A stretch of 64,000 nt of DNA from Saprospiraceae bacterium (GCA_016713025.1 JADJPZ010000004.1:2542001-2606000), one strand, 5' to 3'; positions 9,740 through 18,983 are shown, counted from the first letter of the stretch. Numbers and translations are program-made. Notes: generated by a model from the letters alone, not told the origin.

Positions 9740-9832
9740 TGAATTAAAATTCGTAAAATATTGGATCGCAGTTGCAAACTGCGACCAACAATACTGCACA
9801 CCTGATCGTCGCAGTTTGCAACTGCGATGCTG
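9740..9832. repeat. Tail of the RAYT-bearing unit and next head
   Basis: GAATTAAAATTCGT followed by the tail hairpin (9763-9786) and a further head GATCGTCGC at 9804 repeat the array seen upstream of the transposase. The end of the transposase gene itself (GTTGATGGTTAATTATG) aligns with the corresponding part of the noncoding units. Confidence 0.8.
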
Positions 9833-9930
9833 TAATTTAGTTCTACTTTGTCACCTTCAAAAATCAAAGTCATTTACACTTTCATCAAAATGTAATGGAC
9901 CCGGTAAATGTATTGGTTATTTTGGGTCAT

Positions 9931-9954
9931 AACTGTTGGGTTAACCCAACAGTT
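9931..9954. repeat. Perfect 24-bp palindrome
   Basis: AACTGTTGGGTT at 9931-9942 is followed directly by its exact reverse complement at 9943-9954. No poly-T tract follows, so a simple terminator is unlikely. It could be an operator or recombination site. It lies between the RAYT array and lipB, which read towards each other. Confidence 0.6.
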
Positions 9955-10056
9955 TCCAATCAACCAGAAAGTCCGGATAATTTAACAAAGTAGAATTAGT
10001 GCATTTGTAATGCGAAAAACCACCTAATTTTAAAAATGCGAAAAACTATAACCCAA

Positions 10057-10773
10057 TCAAAACCGAAACGCAAAAACTTCACTAAACACCAAACTCAGGT
10101 CTTTTGCTACTGTATCCCAGTCCAAAATTTGCCCTGTCTCTGCTGAAAGAGAAGTTACAGTTTTATCTTCATCTACGATGCCACAAGGTATGATTTTGTT
10201 ATAGTAAGACAGGTCCGTATTTACATTAAATGCAAAGCCATGCATACTTACCCATCTGGACAAATGGACACCAATAGCACAAATTTTTCTGTATTTGGCC
10301 GATGTTTTATCAGGAGGTAACCATACACCGGTGTATTTGGGAAGCCTCATGCCTTCAAGGCCCCATGAAGACATATACCTGATGATTGCTTCTTCGATGT
10401 TTCTGACAAAAAGGTGTACATCGGTCGTAAATTCTTCTAAGTCCATGATGAGGTATCCTGTGATTTGTCCGGGACCATGATAGGTAATATCTCCACCTCG
10501 GTTGATTTTAAAAAATTCAATATTTTCATTTTTGATTTCGTCTTCAGAAAGCAATAAATGATCCATACTTCCACTTTTTCCTAGAGTATACACATGATGG
10601 TGCTCACAAAAAATAAGTTGATGGTCCTGAAAAATTGATTTTTTATCAGATTCCGGAAGATTTCGTTGTTGCAATTTTTGGTGTATAAGTTGCTGATGAA
10701 AAGCAGTCTGCATATCCCAAACTTCCTGATAGTTTTTGTTTTTTATAATTGTAAAAGTGACTTTTGGTTGCAT
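10057..10773 (-). CDS. lipB: Octanoyl-[acyl-carrier-protein]:protein octanoyltransferase
   Basis: A 238-residue LipB. It moves octanoate from acyl carrier protein to lipoyl domains of E2 and GcvH proteins, the first step of endogenous lipoate synthesis. The signature GGDITYHGPGQ is at about residues 93-103. The catalytic Lys is in YRKICAIGVHLSRW, and the catalytic Cys is in PCGIVDEDKTVTSL. Length is close to other LipB proteins. No lipA gene lies beside it. Confidence 0.95.
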   Translation of the reverse strand: MQPKVTFTIIKNKNYQEVWDMQTAFHQQLIHQKLQQRNLPESDKKSIFQDHQLIFCEHHHVYTLGKSGSMDHLLLSEDEIKNENIEFFKINRGGDITYHGPGQITGYLIMDLEEFTTDVHLFVRNIEEAIIRYMSSWGLEGMRLPKYTGVWLPPDKTSAKYRKICAIGVHLSRWVSMHGFAFNVNTDLSYYNKIIPCGIVDEDKTVTSLSAETGQILDWDTVAKDLSLVFSEVFAFRF

Positions 10774-10995
10774 TTGTTCCGATTCTTTACTATAGCAATA
10801 TTGATTTAAGAACTGCTAATTTATAGATAATTAGTCTAAAATGTATTCTAAGTACTTGATTTAGAACATAAATAACTCTATATTTGTTACTTTGTTTTTA
10901 GTATACTTAAAGTAAATTTGATTACTAAAATTTAGAATATTAATTGACACACATTTTTAATGAATTAAAATCAAAATTTTTCGTAATTTATACCA

Positions 10996-11084
10996 AACAG
11001 AAAATTGATTGCGAAAATTTATAATCATAATTATTTAATTTACAATACATTATGATTCAAAATTTTCTTAGAATATTTTCTGTT
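10996..11084. repeat. 89-bp palindromic element, copy 1
   Basis: The element begins AACAGAAAAT and ends with the reverse complement ATTTTCTGTT. An inner pair (AAAATTT...ATCATAAT / ATTATGAT...AAATTTT) makes a two-stage hairpin. The same sequence is found at 36492-36580 and, inverted, at 30388-30476. It lies in the otherwise empty AT-rich spacer 10774-11153. Confidence 0.8.
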
Positions 11085-11153
11085 CAACTATAATTTCTTT
11101 TGACTATAAATATGCCCCAACCTCATTAATTAATTTAAAGCCTTTTTTAAAAA

Positions 11154-12179
11154 ATGAAATCAAGCATAATCTTTTCTATATTTTTTACTGTTGTTTTTCT
11201 GAGCAATGCAGCAGGTCAAAAATCCATACATGATTTTACTGTGACGGATTCACATGGCAAAACGCACAATCTATACAATGATTATTTGAGTAAAGATGCC
11301 GTCGTGGTGATCAAATTTTTCTTTACTTCTTGTCCTCCATGTATCGCCAATGCTCCACTGTGGCAACAAAAATACGTAGACCTGGGTTCAGGCACCAAAA
11401 AGGTAGAGTTTTTTAGTGTTTCAACATTGACTTCTGACAGTAATGCAGGAGTGGCTGCGTTTGAATCACAATATAAACAGACAATGAAAGGTGTAGGCAA
11501 TGATGGAAATGCCAAACAAATTACAGACCCTTTCAGGAATGGAACGTATGGTTCATGGTGGGGAACCCCATCTTTTGTGGTAATTGCACCGGACAAATCA
11601 TTTACTTATCCGGTATTTTTTAGTGACCTGGATGCTGCCATTACCGAAGCCAAATCAAAAACATCTGTGGTGACCATTCCACCTACCACTGTTAGCTTAA
11701 ATCTTCCAAGTACTAATGTTGATATCCCTCAAGGCCATGTAAAATTTTTTATTAAACCTAAAAACGCATCAACCCCTAAAATTGAAATTCTAAAAAATAA
11801 TGCAGGCAAATATTCGTTTGCTTATCCTTCCGCTGAATACCCTGAGTTGACTGAACCCGAAGTCATCATGGAAAGCCATGGACCTGTTTATACCAATGTC
11901 ATTACTGCATTTGATCTGGTGACAATCCAAAAACATATACTTGGTATTACAGAATTGAGTGATGCTTACAAACTGATAGCAGCGGATGTAAACTCCGATG
12001 GCAAAATCACCGCTTTTGATTTGGTAACAATAAGAAAAGTAATTTTGGGTATTATTGAGACTTTTCCTAACAATACTCCATCCTACAAATCCATTCCAGA
12101 AAAATTGAGCCTGATACCCAAGCCCGGTACTGAGGTACCCCTTGAATTCACAGTTTTCAAAATGGGAAATGTGAATTAA
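11154..12179 (+). CDS. Secreted thioredoxin-fold protein with a dockerin-type tail
   Basis: A 341-residue exported protein. A signal peptide (~1-21, ending NAAGQ) is followed by a TlpA/redoxin-like domain with the redox motif CPPC in FFFTSCPPCIANAP (~residues 60-73). The C-terminal part holds two dockerin type I-like repeats: TAFDLVTIQKHILGI (~256-270) and VNSDGKITAFDLVTIRKVILGI (with the calcium loop DVNSDGK). It ends in FKMGNVN, close to a dockerin tail ending seen in Saprospiraceae proteins. The redox domain probably acts on disulfides outside the cytoplasm, and the dockerin part should bind a cohesin-like partner or serve as a sorting module. No cohesin is visible in the window. Confidence 0.78.
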   Translation: MKSSIIFSIFFTVVFLSNAAGQKSIHDFTVTDSHGKTHNLYNDYLSKDAVVVIKFFFTSCPPCIANAPLWQQKYVDLGSGTKKVEFFSVSTLTSDSNAGVAAFESQYKQTMKGVGNDGNAKQITDPFRNGTYGSWWGTPSFVVIAPDKSFTYPVFFSDLDAAITEAKSKTSVVTIPPTTVSLNLPSTNVDIPQGHVKFFIKPKNASTPKIEILKNNAGKYSFAYPSAEYPELTEPEVIMESHGPVYTNVITAFDLVTIQKHILGITELSDAYKLIAADVNSDGKITAFDLVTIRKVILGIIETFPNNTPSYKSIPEKLSLIPKPGTEVPLEFTVFKMGNVN

Positions 12180-12333
12180 GAGTATGTTTAAAATTTTTCT
12201 TAGTTGTAAATCAAGAGATTATGGTTCTGGCAATAAAATAATCAACGCATTTAGCGAGCTAAATAAGGCGATTATTTTGAAGTCAGGTTCATAATACATT
12301 GATTTTAAGGCAATAAAAAATTTAAACATACTC
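12180..12333. mobile_element. MITE of the GAGTATGTTTAAA family, TAA target repeats
   Basis: Terminal inverted repeats GAGTATGTTTAAA / TTTAAACATACTC bound 154 bp. TAA flanks both sides (12177-12179, which is the stop codon of the preceding gene, and 12334-12336). The same sequence occurs inverted at 36705-36889. No coding capacity. Confidence 0.8.
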
Positions 12334-12342
12334 TAAACATAC

Positions 12343-12894
12343 TTAAAAATTCAAAGCGGCAAATTGTTTTAAATCCTCCATATAAGCAGTCAAAGCGATT
12401 TTGGTATTTTCTTCAATTTCACCTTTTTCGTTGATGTCTTTTTCTACAGAAGACACCGTTAGTCTATTGGGCATTACGATCATATTGAGATAGTTAAATA
12501 TACCTGTAAGGTGTTCCATACCTCTGAAATTGCCGGCCCTGCCGCTTGCCACCCCTATCAGTGAGACTTTTTTTCCTGAAAATGTTTTGTTATAGTCTTT
12601 TACAGACAAGGCATCAATAAACAGTTTTAGAATACCCGGGAAACTTCCGTTATACTCAGGGCTCACTACCAACCAAAGAGGGGATGGTATCAGATACTTT
12701 TGTTGAAGTTCAGTAATGCCGGGATGCTGACTGTCTTTGTTGTATCCTGAATCACTTAAGTATTCAAAGTCTATTTCTGACAAATCCACAAGTTTGCATT
12801 CGATTCCAGCCTTGGTCAGTGAGTCGTGACACCATCTGGCTATTATTGATGTTTTACTATTTGGCCTGTCAGTTCCCGAAATTATTGAAATCAT
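12343..12894 (-). CDS. NAD(P)H-dependent FMN reductase / flavodoxin-like oxidoreductase
   Basis: A 183-residue cytoplasmic flavoprotein of the NADPH-dependent FMN reductase family. ISGTDRPNSKTSIIARW at the N-terminus is the phosphate-binding loop for FMN, and PLWLVVSPEYNGSFPGILKLFIDAL (first part at ~75-85) is the family signature SPEYN. Members reduce FMN, quinones or azo compounds with NAD(P)H. The physiological substrate is not evident. Its 3' end lies directly beside the preceding MITE. Confidence 0.87.
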   Translation of the reverse strand: MISIISGTDRPNSKTSIIARWCHDSLTKAGIECKLVDLSEIDFEYLSDSGYNKDSQHPGITELQQKYLIPSPLWLVVSPEYNGSFPGILKLFIDALSVKDYNKTFSGKKVSLIGVASGRAGNFRGMEHLTGIFNYLNMIVMPNRLTVSSVEKDINEKGEIEENTKIALTAYMEDLKQFAALNF

Positions 12895-12978
12895 AGACTA
12901 TTTTACTTCCCAAACATGTTTATAGCTGCATTGTTTAAGGAAATCGTTCTTTCAGAATAAATTCTATACTAAGACTAA

Positions 12979-14336
12979 CAATACTCCGATAACAAATTTA
13001 AGCTGCGACTTTCCCAAAATCTAATATTTTGCGTTTTAATTCATTATTTTTTTGCAACTCTGGTTCAATACCATAGTTGATAAATATTCTTTCCAGCAGA
13101 AATTGATTAAATAACTCTGTTTTGATATCTTGAATGGAGCAACTGCAGGGCTGATCTTTTTCTATGCCTTGCCGTATGATTGCTTTAGCTACATTGACTG
13201 CCGTCATGGCATAATTTACATGATTATGGATTTTCTCCACTGACCTTGCCTGACAGTTGTCCAATCCGGTAAACTGTTTACCGTCTCTGAATATAAATTC
13301 CATTTGAAATCTGGCTTTGTAATATCTGACTATGTCGATGGAATCCCTAGACGTGTTGGTGCTAAAATAAAGAATGGTGTTTGTAACTTCACCTTTCTCA
13401 TTTAAATATTCTGTATAGGCCACTTTGATATTTATCTTTAGACTTATGGAATACACCACTGCTTCGTATATAACCTTGCTCCCATCATCAACTGTCTTTT
13501 TGAATACACTCTTATCTATATTTTTGAGATATACTTTGCATGAGTATTTCTTAGGGCGACCTCTTCCTTCCATCTTCGGACCATTGTAAAGATACTTTAA
13601 GTTTGCATCGGGGCGTAATCTACAGATCACTTCTAACCCCAATTTGGTCATTGATCCTACAAATTTTTGTTTGTTAAACCAACCATCTACTACTAGGATT
13701 TCACTATGTTTCTTTATTGTATTAATCCTTTCGACAAATATCTTACAATAGTGTTTGATCAGACCAGTTTCTGCATCTTCTTTCTTCACCGGTGGTGTCT
13801 GTACGGCATCAAGATGATAGGCTGTATTTTGCTTGACATCTATGATGGCCAAGCATCCAAATTCCATACCTCGCTTGATCATGCCTGCTACACCAGAGTA
13901 AAAATAGCCTACATTAGGTGTATGTTTCCCACTCTTTGAAAGATATGAAGGATCAAACCCCACTATCAATTCATCGCCACATTGTTGGGTGATAAATAAA
14001 GAATTGATTGATACAAAATCAAATGCCTTCTTGAACATGTTGCGAAACCTCACTTCAGGCGACGAACTATATCTTCCCATCTGAGTAAAATTGATTTTTC
14101 CTTTGATGGTAAGAAATAACATGGTTACTTCCATAAAAAATACTTTCTGCCATTTGTTGATGCCAACCATTTTATCTAATATTGTACCTATAAGGCTTTT
14201 GCCGGAAGTAAATGCGTCTTGTGTAATCATTTTTGTGAGAGATTGTGATTACAGGTTGGCTCAAGGGCCAATTTACGCATTTACTTTTTATATATATTTT
14301 TTATCCTAATGTATTTTAAAAGTTATCGGAGTATTG
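12979..14336. mobile_element. Complete IS4-like insertion sequence with 7-bp target duplication
   Basis: The 1,358-bp element starts with CAATACTCCGATAAC (12979-12993) and ends with its exact reverse complement (14322-14336). AGACTAA stands on both sides (12972-12978 and 14337-14343), the target duplication. It carries one intact transposase on the minus strand. It landed in noncoding DNA. Confidence 0.9.
12998..14230 (-). CDS. IS4-family DDE transposase
   Basis: A 410-residue transposase. The DDE residues are visible as GFDPSYL (~residue 94), VVDGWF (~182) and the Glu in the Y-x2-R-x3-E-x6-K signature YKARFQMEFIFRDGK (~305-320), which defines IS4-type enzymes. The frame is intact and fills the element between its inverted repeats, so it is probably active or only recently silent. 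The start is the ATG complementary to 14228-14230. Confidence 0.92.
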   Translation of the reverse strand: MITQDAFTSGKSLIGTILDKMVGINKWQKVFFMEVTMLFLTIKGKINFTQMGRYSSSPEVRFRNMFKKAFDFVSINSLFITQQCGDELIVGFDPSYLSKSGKHTPNVGYFYSGVAGMIKRGMEFGCLAIIDVKQNTAYHLDAVQTPPVKKEDAETGLIKHYCKIFVERINTIKKHSEILVVDGWFNKQKFVGSMTKLGLEVICRLRPDANLKYLYNGPKMEGRGRPKKYSCKVYLKNIDKSVFKKTVDDGSKVIYEAVVYSISLKINIKVAYTEYLNEKGEVTNTILYFSTNTSRDSIDIVRYYKARFQMEFIFRDGKQFTGLDNCQARSVEKIHNHVNYAMTAVNVAKAIIRQGIEKDQPCSCSIQDIKTELFNQFLLERIFINYGIEPELQKNNELKRKILDFGKVAA

Positions 14337-14343
14337 AGACTAA

Positions 14344-14625
14344 CTCATTAAATGTTAATCTATTATTAACTATTTTTATTAGACGAAACGTCAGAATTTG
14401 CCTTTAAAGTTGTACTTTTGCGGGCTGAATCAGAGTGTAGTTTGGGTAGGTTTTTTATAAAAATGTTTGTAAAATATTTCTTATAATCCTTATAATCAAT
14501 GTACTAAATATTCATATTATTTTTGCTATGTTGATTTTTTGACTTAGTTTTATTGAACAAGTATGATCTATCAAGCCTCTTATCGTACATCTAATCAGCA
14601 TTATTGACTTTAAAAATAATTGAGA
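14344..14625. other. Spacer with candidate promoter for the core block
   Basis: No gene. TACTTTTG at 14413-14420 fits the TAnnTTTG element and would give a leader of about 200 nt for the hydrolase gene. Alternatively it is unrelated to that gene. Confidence 0.35.
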
Positions 14626-15306
14626 ATGAAACTTACATATTTCGGACATTCCACATTTCTGATTCACACAGGCGGAAAGTCACTTGTATTCGATCCATTT
14701 ATCAGCCCCAATCCTTTGGCAACAGCCTTTCAGGTCAATGATATCAAAGCAGATTATATACTTTTGTCACACGGGCATGGGGATCATGTCGCTGATGCTG
14801 AGTCGATTGCAAAAAATAATGACGCCACCATAGTATCCAATTATGAAATCGTAACCTGGTACGAAGGTAAAGGTCTCAAAGGCCATCCTATGAATCATGG
14901 CGGGAAATGGAAGTTTGATTTTGGTACAGTTAAATATGTCAATGCAGTCCACTCCAGTGTGCTGCCTGACGGCACATATGGAGGCAATCCAGGAGGATTT
15001 GTGGTTTGGAATGAAGAGAAGTGTTTTTATTTTGCCGGAGATAGTGCACTGACGTGGGATATGAAATTGATACCAATGACATGTCCTCAACTGGATTTTG
15101 CGATATTGCCGATAGGTGACAATTTTACTATGGGATATGCAGATGCTGTCCATGCCGCACAATTCATCCAATGTGACAAGATCATTGCTTGTCATTTTGA
15201 TACTTTCGGATACATCAGGATGGATCATCAGGCAGCCATTGATGAATTCCGAAATGCCGGCAAAGAACTGATCTTATTACAACCCGGACAATCGATAGAA
15301 CTTTAA
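14626..15306 (+). CDS. UPF0173 metal-dependent hydrolase (metallo-beta-lactamase fold)
   Basis: A 226-residue cytoplasmic protein beginning MKLTYFGHSTF, as UPF0173 proteins do. A TTG two codons upstream (14620) is a less likely start. The metal ligands HGHGDH are at about residues 48-53, and further histidines (AVHSS, ACHFDTFG) complete the metallo-beta-lactamase pattern. The family hydrolyses unknown metabolites. It lies 13 bp upstream of parA and probably shares its transcript. Confidence 0.9.
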   Translation: MKLTYFGHSTFLIHTGGKSLVFDPFISPNPLATAFQVNDIKADYILLSHGHGDHVADAESIAKNNDATIVSNYEIVTWYEGKGLKGHPMNHGGKWKFDFGTVKYVNAVHSSVLPDGTYGGNPGGFVVWNEEKCFYFAGDSALTWDMKLIPMTCPQLDFAILPIGDNFTMGYADAVHAAQFIQCDKIIACHFDTFGYIRMDHQAAIDEFRNAGKELILLQPGQSIEL

Positions 15307-15319
15307 AAGAATAACACAA

Positions 15320-16108
15320 ATGGGAAAAGTCATTGCAATTGCCAATCAAAAAGGAGGTGTAGGTAAAACCACCACAGCCATTAATCTTGCAGCAGCCATT
15401 GCCATACTCGAAAAGAGAGTATTGCTGATAGACGCTGATCCTCAGGCCAATGCCACTTCCGGCCTGGGTGTAAAGTCAGACGAAATATCAGCGACTATTT
15501 ATGATTGTCTCGTGGATGGAACTCATCCCGCAGATGCTATTGTCAAAACCAATACTCCGAATCTAGATCTCCTGCCTTCATCTATAGACCTGGTAGGTGC
15601 TGAAATTGAATTAGTGTCTGTCTCCTCCAGAGAATACAGGATGAAGGATGTGGTCGCAAAAGTTCAGGATAAATATGATTATATATTTATAGATTGTCTT
15701 CCTTCACTTGGTCTGATCACGCTCAATGCACTTGTGGCAGCTGATAGTGTGATCGTGCCGGTACAATGTGAGTTTTTCTCCCTTGAAGGATTCGGAAAAC
15801 TAAAAGATACGATCAATCTGGTTCAACAGTCGCTCAATCCCAAACTTGAAGTGGAAGGAGTTGTACTTTCCATGTATGATCAGCGACTACGAATGGCCAA
15901 CATGGTTCTCGAAGAAATAAGACATATCATTTCTGACAGGATTTTTGAAACCATCATACACCGCAATAGCAAGATAGGAGAGGCACCGTCTTTGGGTCAG
16001 CCTGTGATCATCTACGACGCTACCAGCAAAGGGGCTATCAATTTCCTGAATCTGGCCAATGAATTTATGGCATTGAATCAGTCAGACATCTTAAAACCTG
16101 TCAGATAA
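15320..16108 (+). CDS. parA: Chromosome-partitioning ATPase ParA/Soj
   Basis: A 262-residue ParA. The deviant Walker A motif KGGVGKTT is at about residues 11-18, the Walker A' region is LIDADPQANATSGLG (~38-52), and the Walker B strand is YIFIDCLPSLG. ParA forms ATP-dependent gradients on the nucleoid that pull ParB-parS complexes apart. The stop shares its last base with the ATG of parB, indicating tight coupling. The chromosomal gene order suggests the replication origin may not be far away. Confidence 0.96.
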   Translation: MGKVIAIANQKGGVGKTTTAINLAAAIAILEKRVLLIDADPQANATSGLGVKSDEISATIYDCLVDGTHPADAIVKTNTPNLDLLPSSIDLVGAEIELVSVSSREYRMKDVVAKVQDKYDYIFIDCLPSLGLITLNALVAADSVIVPVQCEFFSLEGFGKLKDTINLVQQSLNPKLEVEGVVLSMYDQRLRMANMVLEEIRHIISDRIFETIIHRNSKIGEAPSLGQPVIIYDATSKGAINFLNLANEFMALNQSDILKPVR

Positions 16109-17007
16109 TGAATAAAAAAAATGAAGTCTCAAAGGGGCTGAGATCGCTGCTTTCAAACATAGAAAAGACTAATAATCCCGCTGAAAGAAGTCAACTGGTC
16201 AAAGAGTTGACAGGTTCGGTGGCTACCATCAGTCCGGAACTCATCGAAGTAAATCCTTTTCAGGTAAGGACAGAGTTTGACAACGAACAACTCCTCGAAC
16301 TGGCGCAGTCCATCAAGACATCCGGACTGATTCAACCCATTACCGTAAGATCTGTAGGTGGGAATAAGTACCAGCTTATCTCGGGTGAGAGACGATTGCG
16401 AGCTGCAAAAATGGCTGGTATTAAAGAAATTCCCGCATATATCAGGGTTGCCAATGATCAGGAAATGCTGGAAATGGCACTTGTGGAAAACATACAAAGG
16501 GCTGACCTGAACGCACTTGAAATTGCAATATCCTACCAGCGTCTCATGGATGAATGTAGTATCACTCATGAACAGCTTTCTGACCGTGTAGGCAAAAACC
16601 GAAGTACAGTAACCAATTATGTAAGATTACTGAAGCTTCCGGCCCAAATACAGGCATCAGTCAAGAATGGAGAACTGAGCATGGGTCATGCAAGAGCACT
16701 GGCAGGAATAGATAATCTGGCATTGCAACTCAGAGTATTTAAAGAGACGACCCAACAAAGTCTTTCGGTCAGAGCCCTCGAACAATTGATAAAATATCAC
16801 CAGCTGCCCAACCCTAAAACAGATTTACATAAAACAAAACAAATCAACCCCGAAATAATAAAAATAAGGGATGAATTCAGAAGGGCATTTGGAGCCAATG
16901 TAGATATAAAAAGAGATAGTATGGGGAAAGGGACAATTATGCTTCCTTTTAACTCCGATGACGAATTCAACCATCTTGTAGATATATTACGGCACGAAAA
17001 AGTATAA
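16108..17007 (+). CDS. parB: ParB/Spo0J chromosome-partitioning protein
   Basis: A 299-residue ParB. The N-terminal CTPase domain has the boxes IEVNPFQVRTEF, GLIQPITVR and SGERRLRAAKMAG (GERR motif ~residue 93), followed by NIQRADLNALE. A central helix-turn-helix (ITHEQLSDRVGKNRSTVTNYVRLL, first part at ~152-165) binds parS, and a short C-terminal dimer domain follows. CTP-dependent clamping on DNA is known for the family. No parS-like palindrome was identified by eye. Confidence 0.96.
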   Translation: MNKKNEVSKGLRSLLSNIEKTNNPAERSQLVKELTGSVATISPELIEVNPFQVRTEFDNEQLLELAQSIKTSGLIQPITVRSVGGNKYQLISGERRLRAAKMAGIKEIPAYIRVANDQEMLEMALVENIQRADLNALEIAISYQRLMDECSITHEQLSDRVGKNRSTVTNYVRLLKLPAQIQASVKNGELSMGHARALAGIDNLALQLRVFKETTQQSLSVRALEQLIKYHQLPNPKTDLHKTKQINPEIIKIRDEFRRAFGANVDIKRDSMGKGTIMLPFNSDDEFNHLVDILRHEKV

Positions 17008-17057
17008 TCAAATGGATGCTGTCACTCACCTGATATGGTTACACATTACTTATTGAT

Positions 17058-17696
17058 ATGAACAGAATATGTGGCCTGATTTTAATACTTCTCATGTTTC
17101 TGGTATCAGATTCATTGTCAGGACAATTCAGCGATAGGGCCAATCCTTTTCCCGGAGCTGGTGCTGAACCGGATACGTCTTTCAATGAGGCAGACACCAT
17201 TGTCAATAAAGGTGGTTTTTTTTCTATTTTCAAAGGGAAACCAGGCAAGGCTGCATTATATTCGCTAATTGTTCCGGGAGGTGGGCAGGTGTATAATAAA
17301 AAGTGGTGGAAAGTACCATTGGCTATCGCTCTCGATGGAGGAGCTACAGGCTGGCTGATATACACAAGACAGAGTTTTAAAAGTTCACAGGATGCCTATC
17401 TGAAAGCTGTAACTGATGGTGGATCTAATACATCCAGATTGAAACAACAAAGGGATTTTTTTCGCAAACAGAGCGAATATGCATGGATTTATCTGATTGG
17501 CGCTCACATCATTACTGTGGCAGATGCGTTTGTTGACAGGCATATGATGACGTTTGATGTGAGTGATGACCTTACCTTACATAGATATGATCTTTACCGA
17601 ATGGAAAACCCAGCATCCGTCAGGGTCGGATTTGTTTTTAATCTGGACCATTCATCTGGAAGTCGTACTCCAAGGTTTGCATTTTCTTTAAGGTGA
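17058..17696 (+). CDS. DUF5683 domain protein
   Basis: A 212-residue exported or membrane protein. It has a signal peptide (~1-22), a glycine-rich core (LYSLIVPGGGQVYNKKWWK, ~75-93), a hydrophobic helix and a second hydrophobic stretch (WIYLIGAHIITVADAFVD). This matches DUF5683, which commonly follows parB in Bacteroidota. Function is unknown. Membership rests on the GGGQxYN pattern and the gene order. Confidence 0.82.
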   Translation: MNRICGLILILLMFLVSDSLSGQFSDRANPFPGAGAEPDTSFNEADTIVNKGGFFSIFKGKPGKAALYSLIVPGGGQVYNKKWWKVPLAIALDGGATGWLIYTRQSFKSSQDAYLKAVTDGGSNTSRLKQQRDFFRKQSEYAWIYLIGAHIITVADAFVDRHMMTFDVSDDLTLHRYDLYRMENPASVRVGFVFNLDHSSGSRTPRFAFSLR

Positions 17697-17714
17697 TGCA
17701 ATCCAGTTTAGACT

Positions 17715-17816
17715 CAATGTCGTTTAGTTAAGACATCTTTATGAAGCCTTTCCCTTGTAAAGGAAAGATTTAGATAGGGTAAAAACAAAGAAAAACTCCT
17801 TAACTAAACGACATTG
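17715..17816. mobile_element. 102-bp MITE with 18-bp perfect inverted repeats
   Basis: CAATGTCGTTTAGTTAAG at 17715-17732 is repeated exactly inverted at 17799-17816. AGTTTAGACT occurs on both sides (17705-17714 and 17817-17826), a 10-bp direct repeat typical of a target duplication. There is no coding capacity. It needs a transposase supplied by another element, and that element is not in the window. Confidence 0.85.
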
Positions 17817-17871
17817 AGTTTAGACTTTATAAATATATCAACAGGTACAAGAACTCCAAAACAACTGCTTT

Positions 17872-18924
17872 ATGAAACACAAAAAACGCCTTTCCAAGAC
17901 AGGATTACCTCCGGGCACCCATGTGTACACCGGTAAAAATGTGGATGAAGTATCTCAGATTGAGCTGTTTTCTTACAATAAAACCAGATGTGTCCAAAAA
18001 AAATTGAATCATACGATTCCTTACACATTTGATCCGGAACTCAATCACTGGATCAATATTTATGGAGTACATGATGTAGCAGTGATCAAGACATATTGTG
18101 ACCTGATAGGTGTGCATCATCTTTTCCAGGAAGACATTATGAATGTATTTCAACGGCCAAAAGTGGAGGAAGAAGATGATTATATTTTTACAGCACTCAA
18201 AGCATTTGATTGGAAAACTCAGGCCAACGAACTCGAAGATGAGCAGATTTCGATTATTTTGTCCAGAAATATGGTGATCACTTTTCAGGAAAAACCCGGC
18301 GATCATTTTGACATGGTAAGAGAAAGGCTGATGACAGATGGCTCAGTCGTCAGAGAAAGGAATATAGACTACCTTTTTTACAGATTGCTGGATATAACAG
18401 TTGATGTGTATTTCGATTTGCTCGAAAAAATGGGGGACTATCTGGAATCTACGGAAGATTTGATACTCAATCAACCTGAAAATGGCATTCTAAGCAGAGT
18501 TCAATCCAACAAAAAGGATATCATGCAGATGCGTAAAATGATTTACCCGATGAGAGATCTTGTGGCCAAATTAGTTACATCTGAACATCCGCTGATCGAA
18601 CCAAAAACCAAAAAATATCTTCGCGACATTCAGGACCATACCATCCAGATCATGGAGACATTAGAGACATACAGAGACATCAATTATAGTCTGAAAGATC
18701 TGTATCTCAATGCTATGAGCCACGAGATGAACCGAATCATGAAAATCCTGACCATCATCTCTACATTTTTTATTCCTCTTACGTTTATCGTAGGGGTTTA
18801 TGGTATGAATTTTAAATTTATGCCGGAATTGCACTGGCAGCATGGGTATTATCTCATATGGGGCATCATGCTCACTATTGTAGTTGTCCTTTCAATATGG
18901 TTTAAGAGAAAAGGCTGGTTTTGA
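17872..18924 (+). CDS. corA: CorA-type magnesium/cobalt transporter
   Basis: A 350-residue inner-membrane divalent cation channel. The large N-terminal cytoplasmic domain is followed by two C-terminal membrane helices (ILTIISTFFIPLTFIVGVYG, then a second, LIWGIMLTIVVVLSIW). The diagnostic selectivity motif YGMNF lies between them (~residues 306-310), followed by the acidic loop MPEL. The protein ends in a basic cytoplasmic tail (KRKGWF). CorA channels work as pentamers and take up Mg2+. It is transcribed alone after the MITE. Confidence 0.94.
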   Translation: MKHKKRLSKTGLPPGTHVYTGKNVDEVSQIELFSYNKTRCVQKKLNHTIPYTFDPELNHWINIYGVHDVAVIKTYCDLIGVHHLFQEDIMNVFQRPKVEEEDDYIFTALKAFDWKTQANELEDEQISIILSRNMVITFQEKPGDHFDMVRERLMTDGSVVRERNIDYLFYRLLDITVDVYFDLLEKMGDYLESTEDLILNQPENGILSRVQSNKKDIMQMRKMIYPMRDLVAKLVTSEHPLIEPKTKKYLRDIQDHTIQIMETLETYRDINYSLKDLYLNAMSHEMNRIMKILTIISTFFIPLTFIVGVYGMNFKFMPELHWQHGYYLIWGIMLTIVVVLSIWFKRKGWF

Positions 18925-18983
18925 TCTCTGAGTGGTTGCTGGACTAAATATCAAAAAGCCTATAATTAACCCAAATTTTTAAA

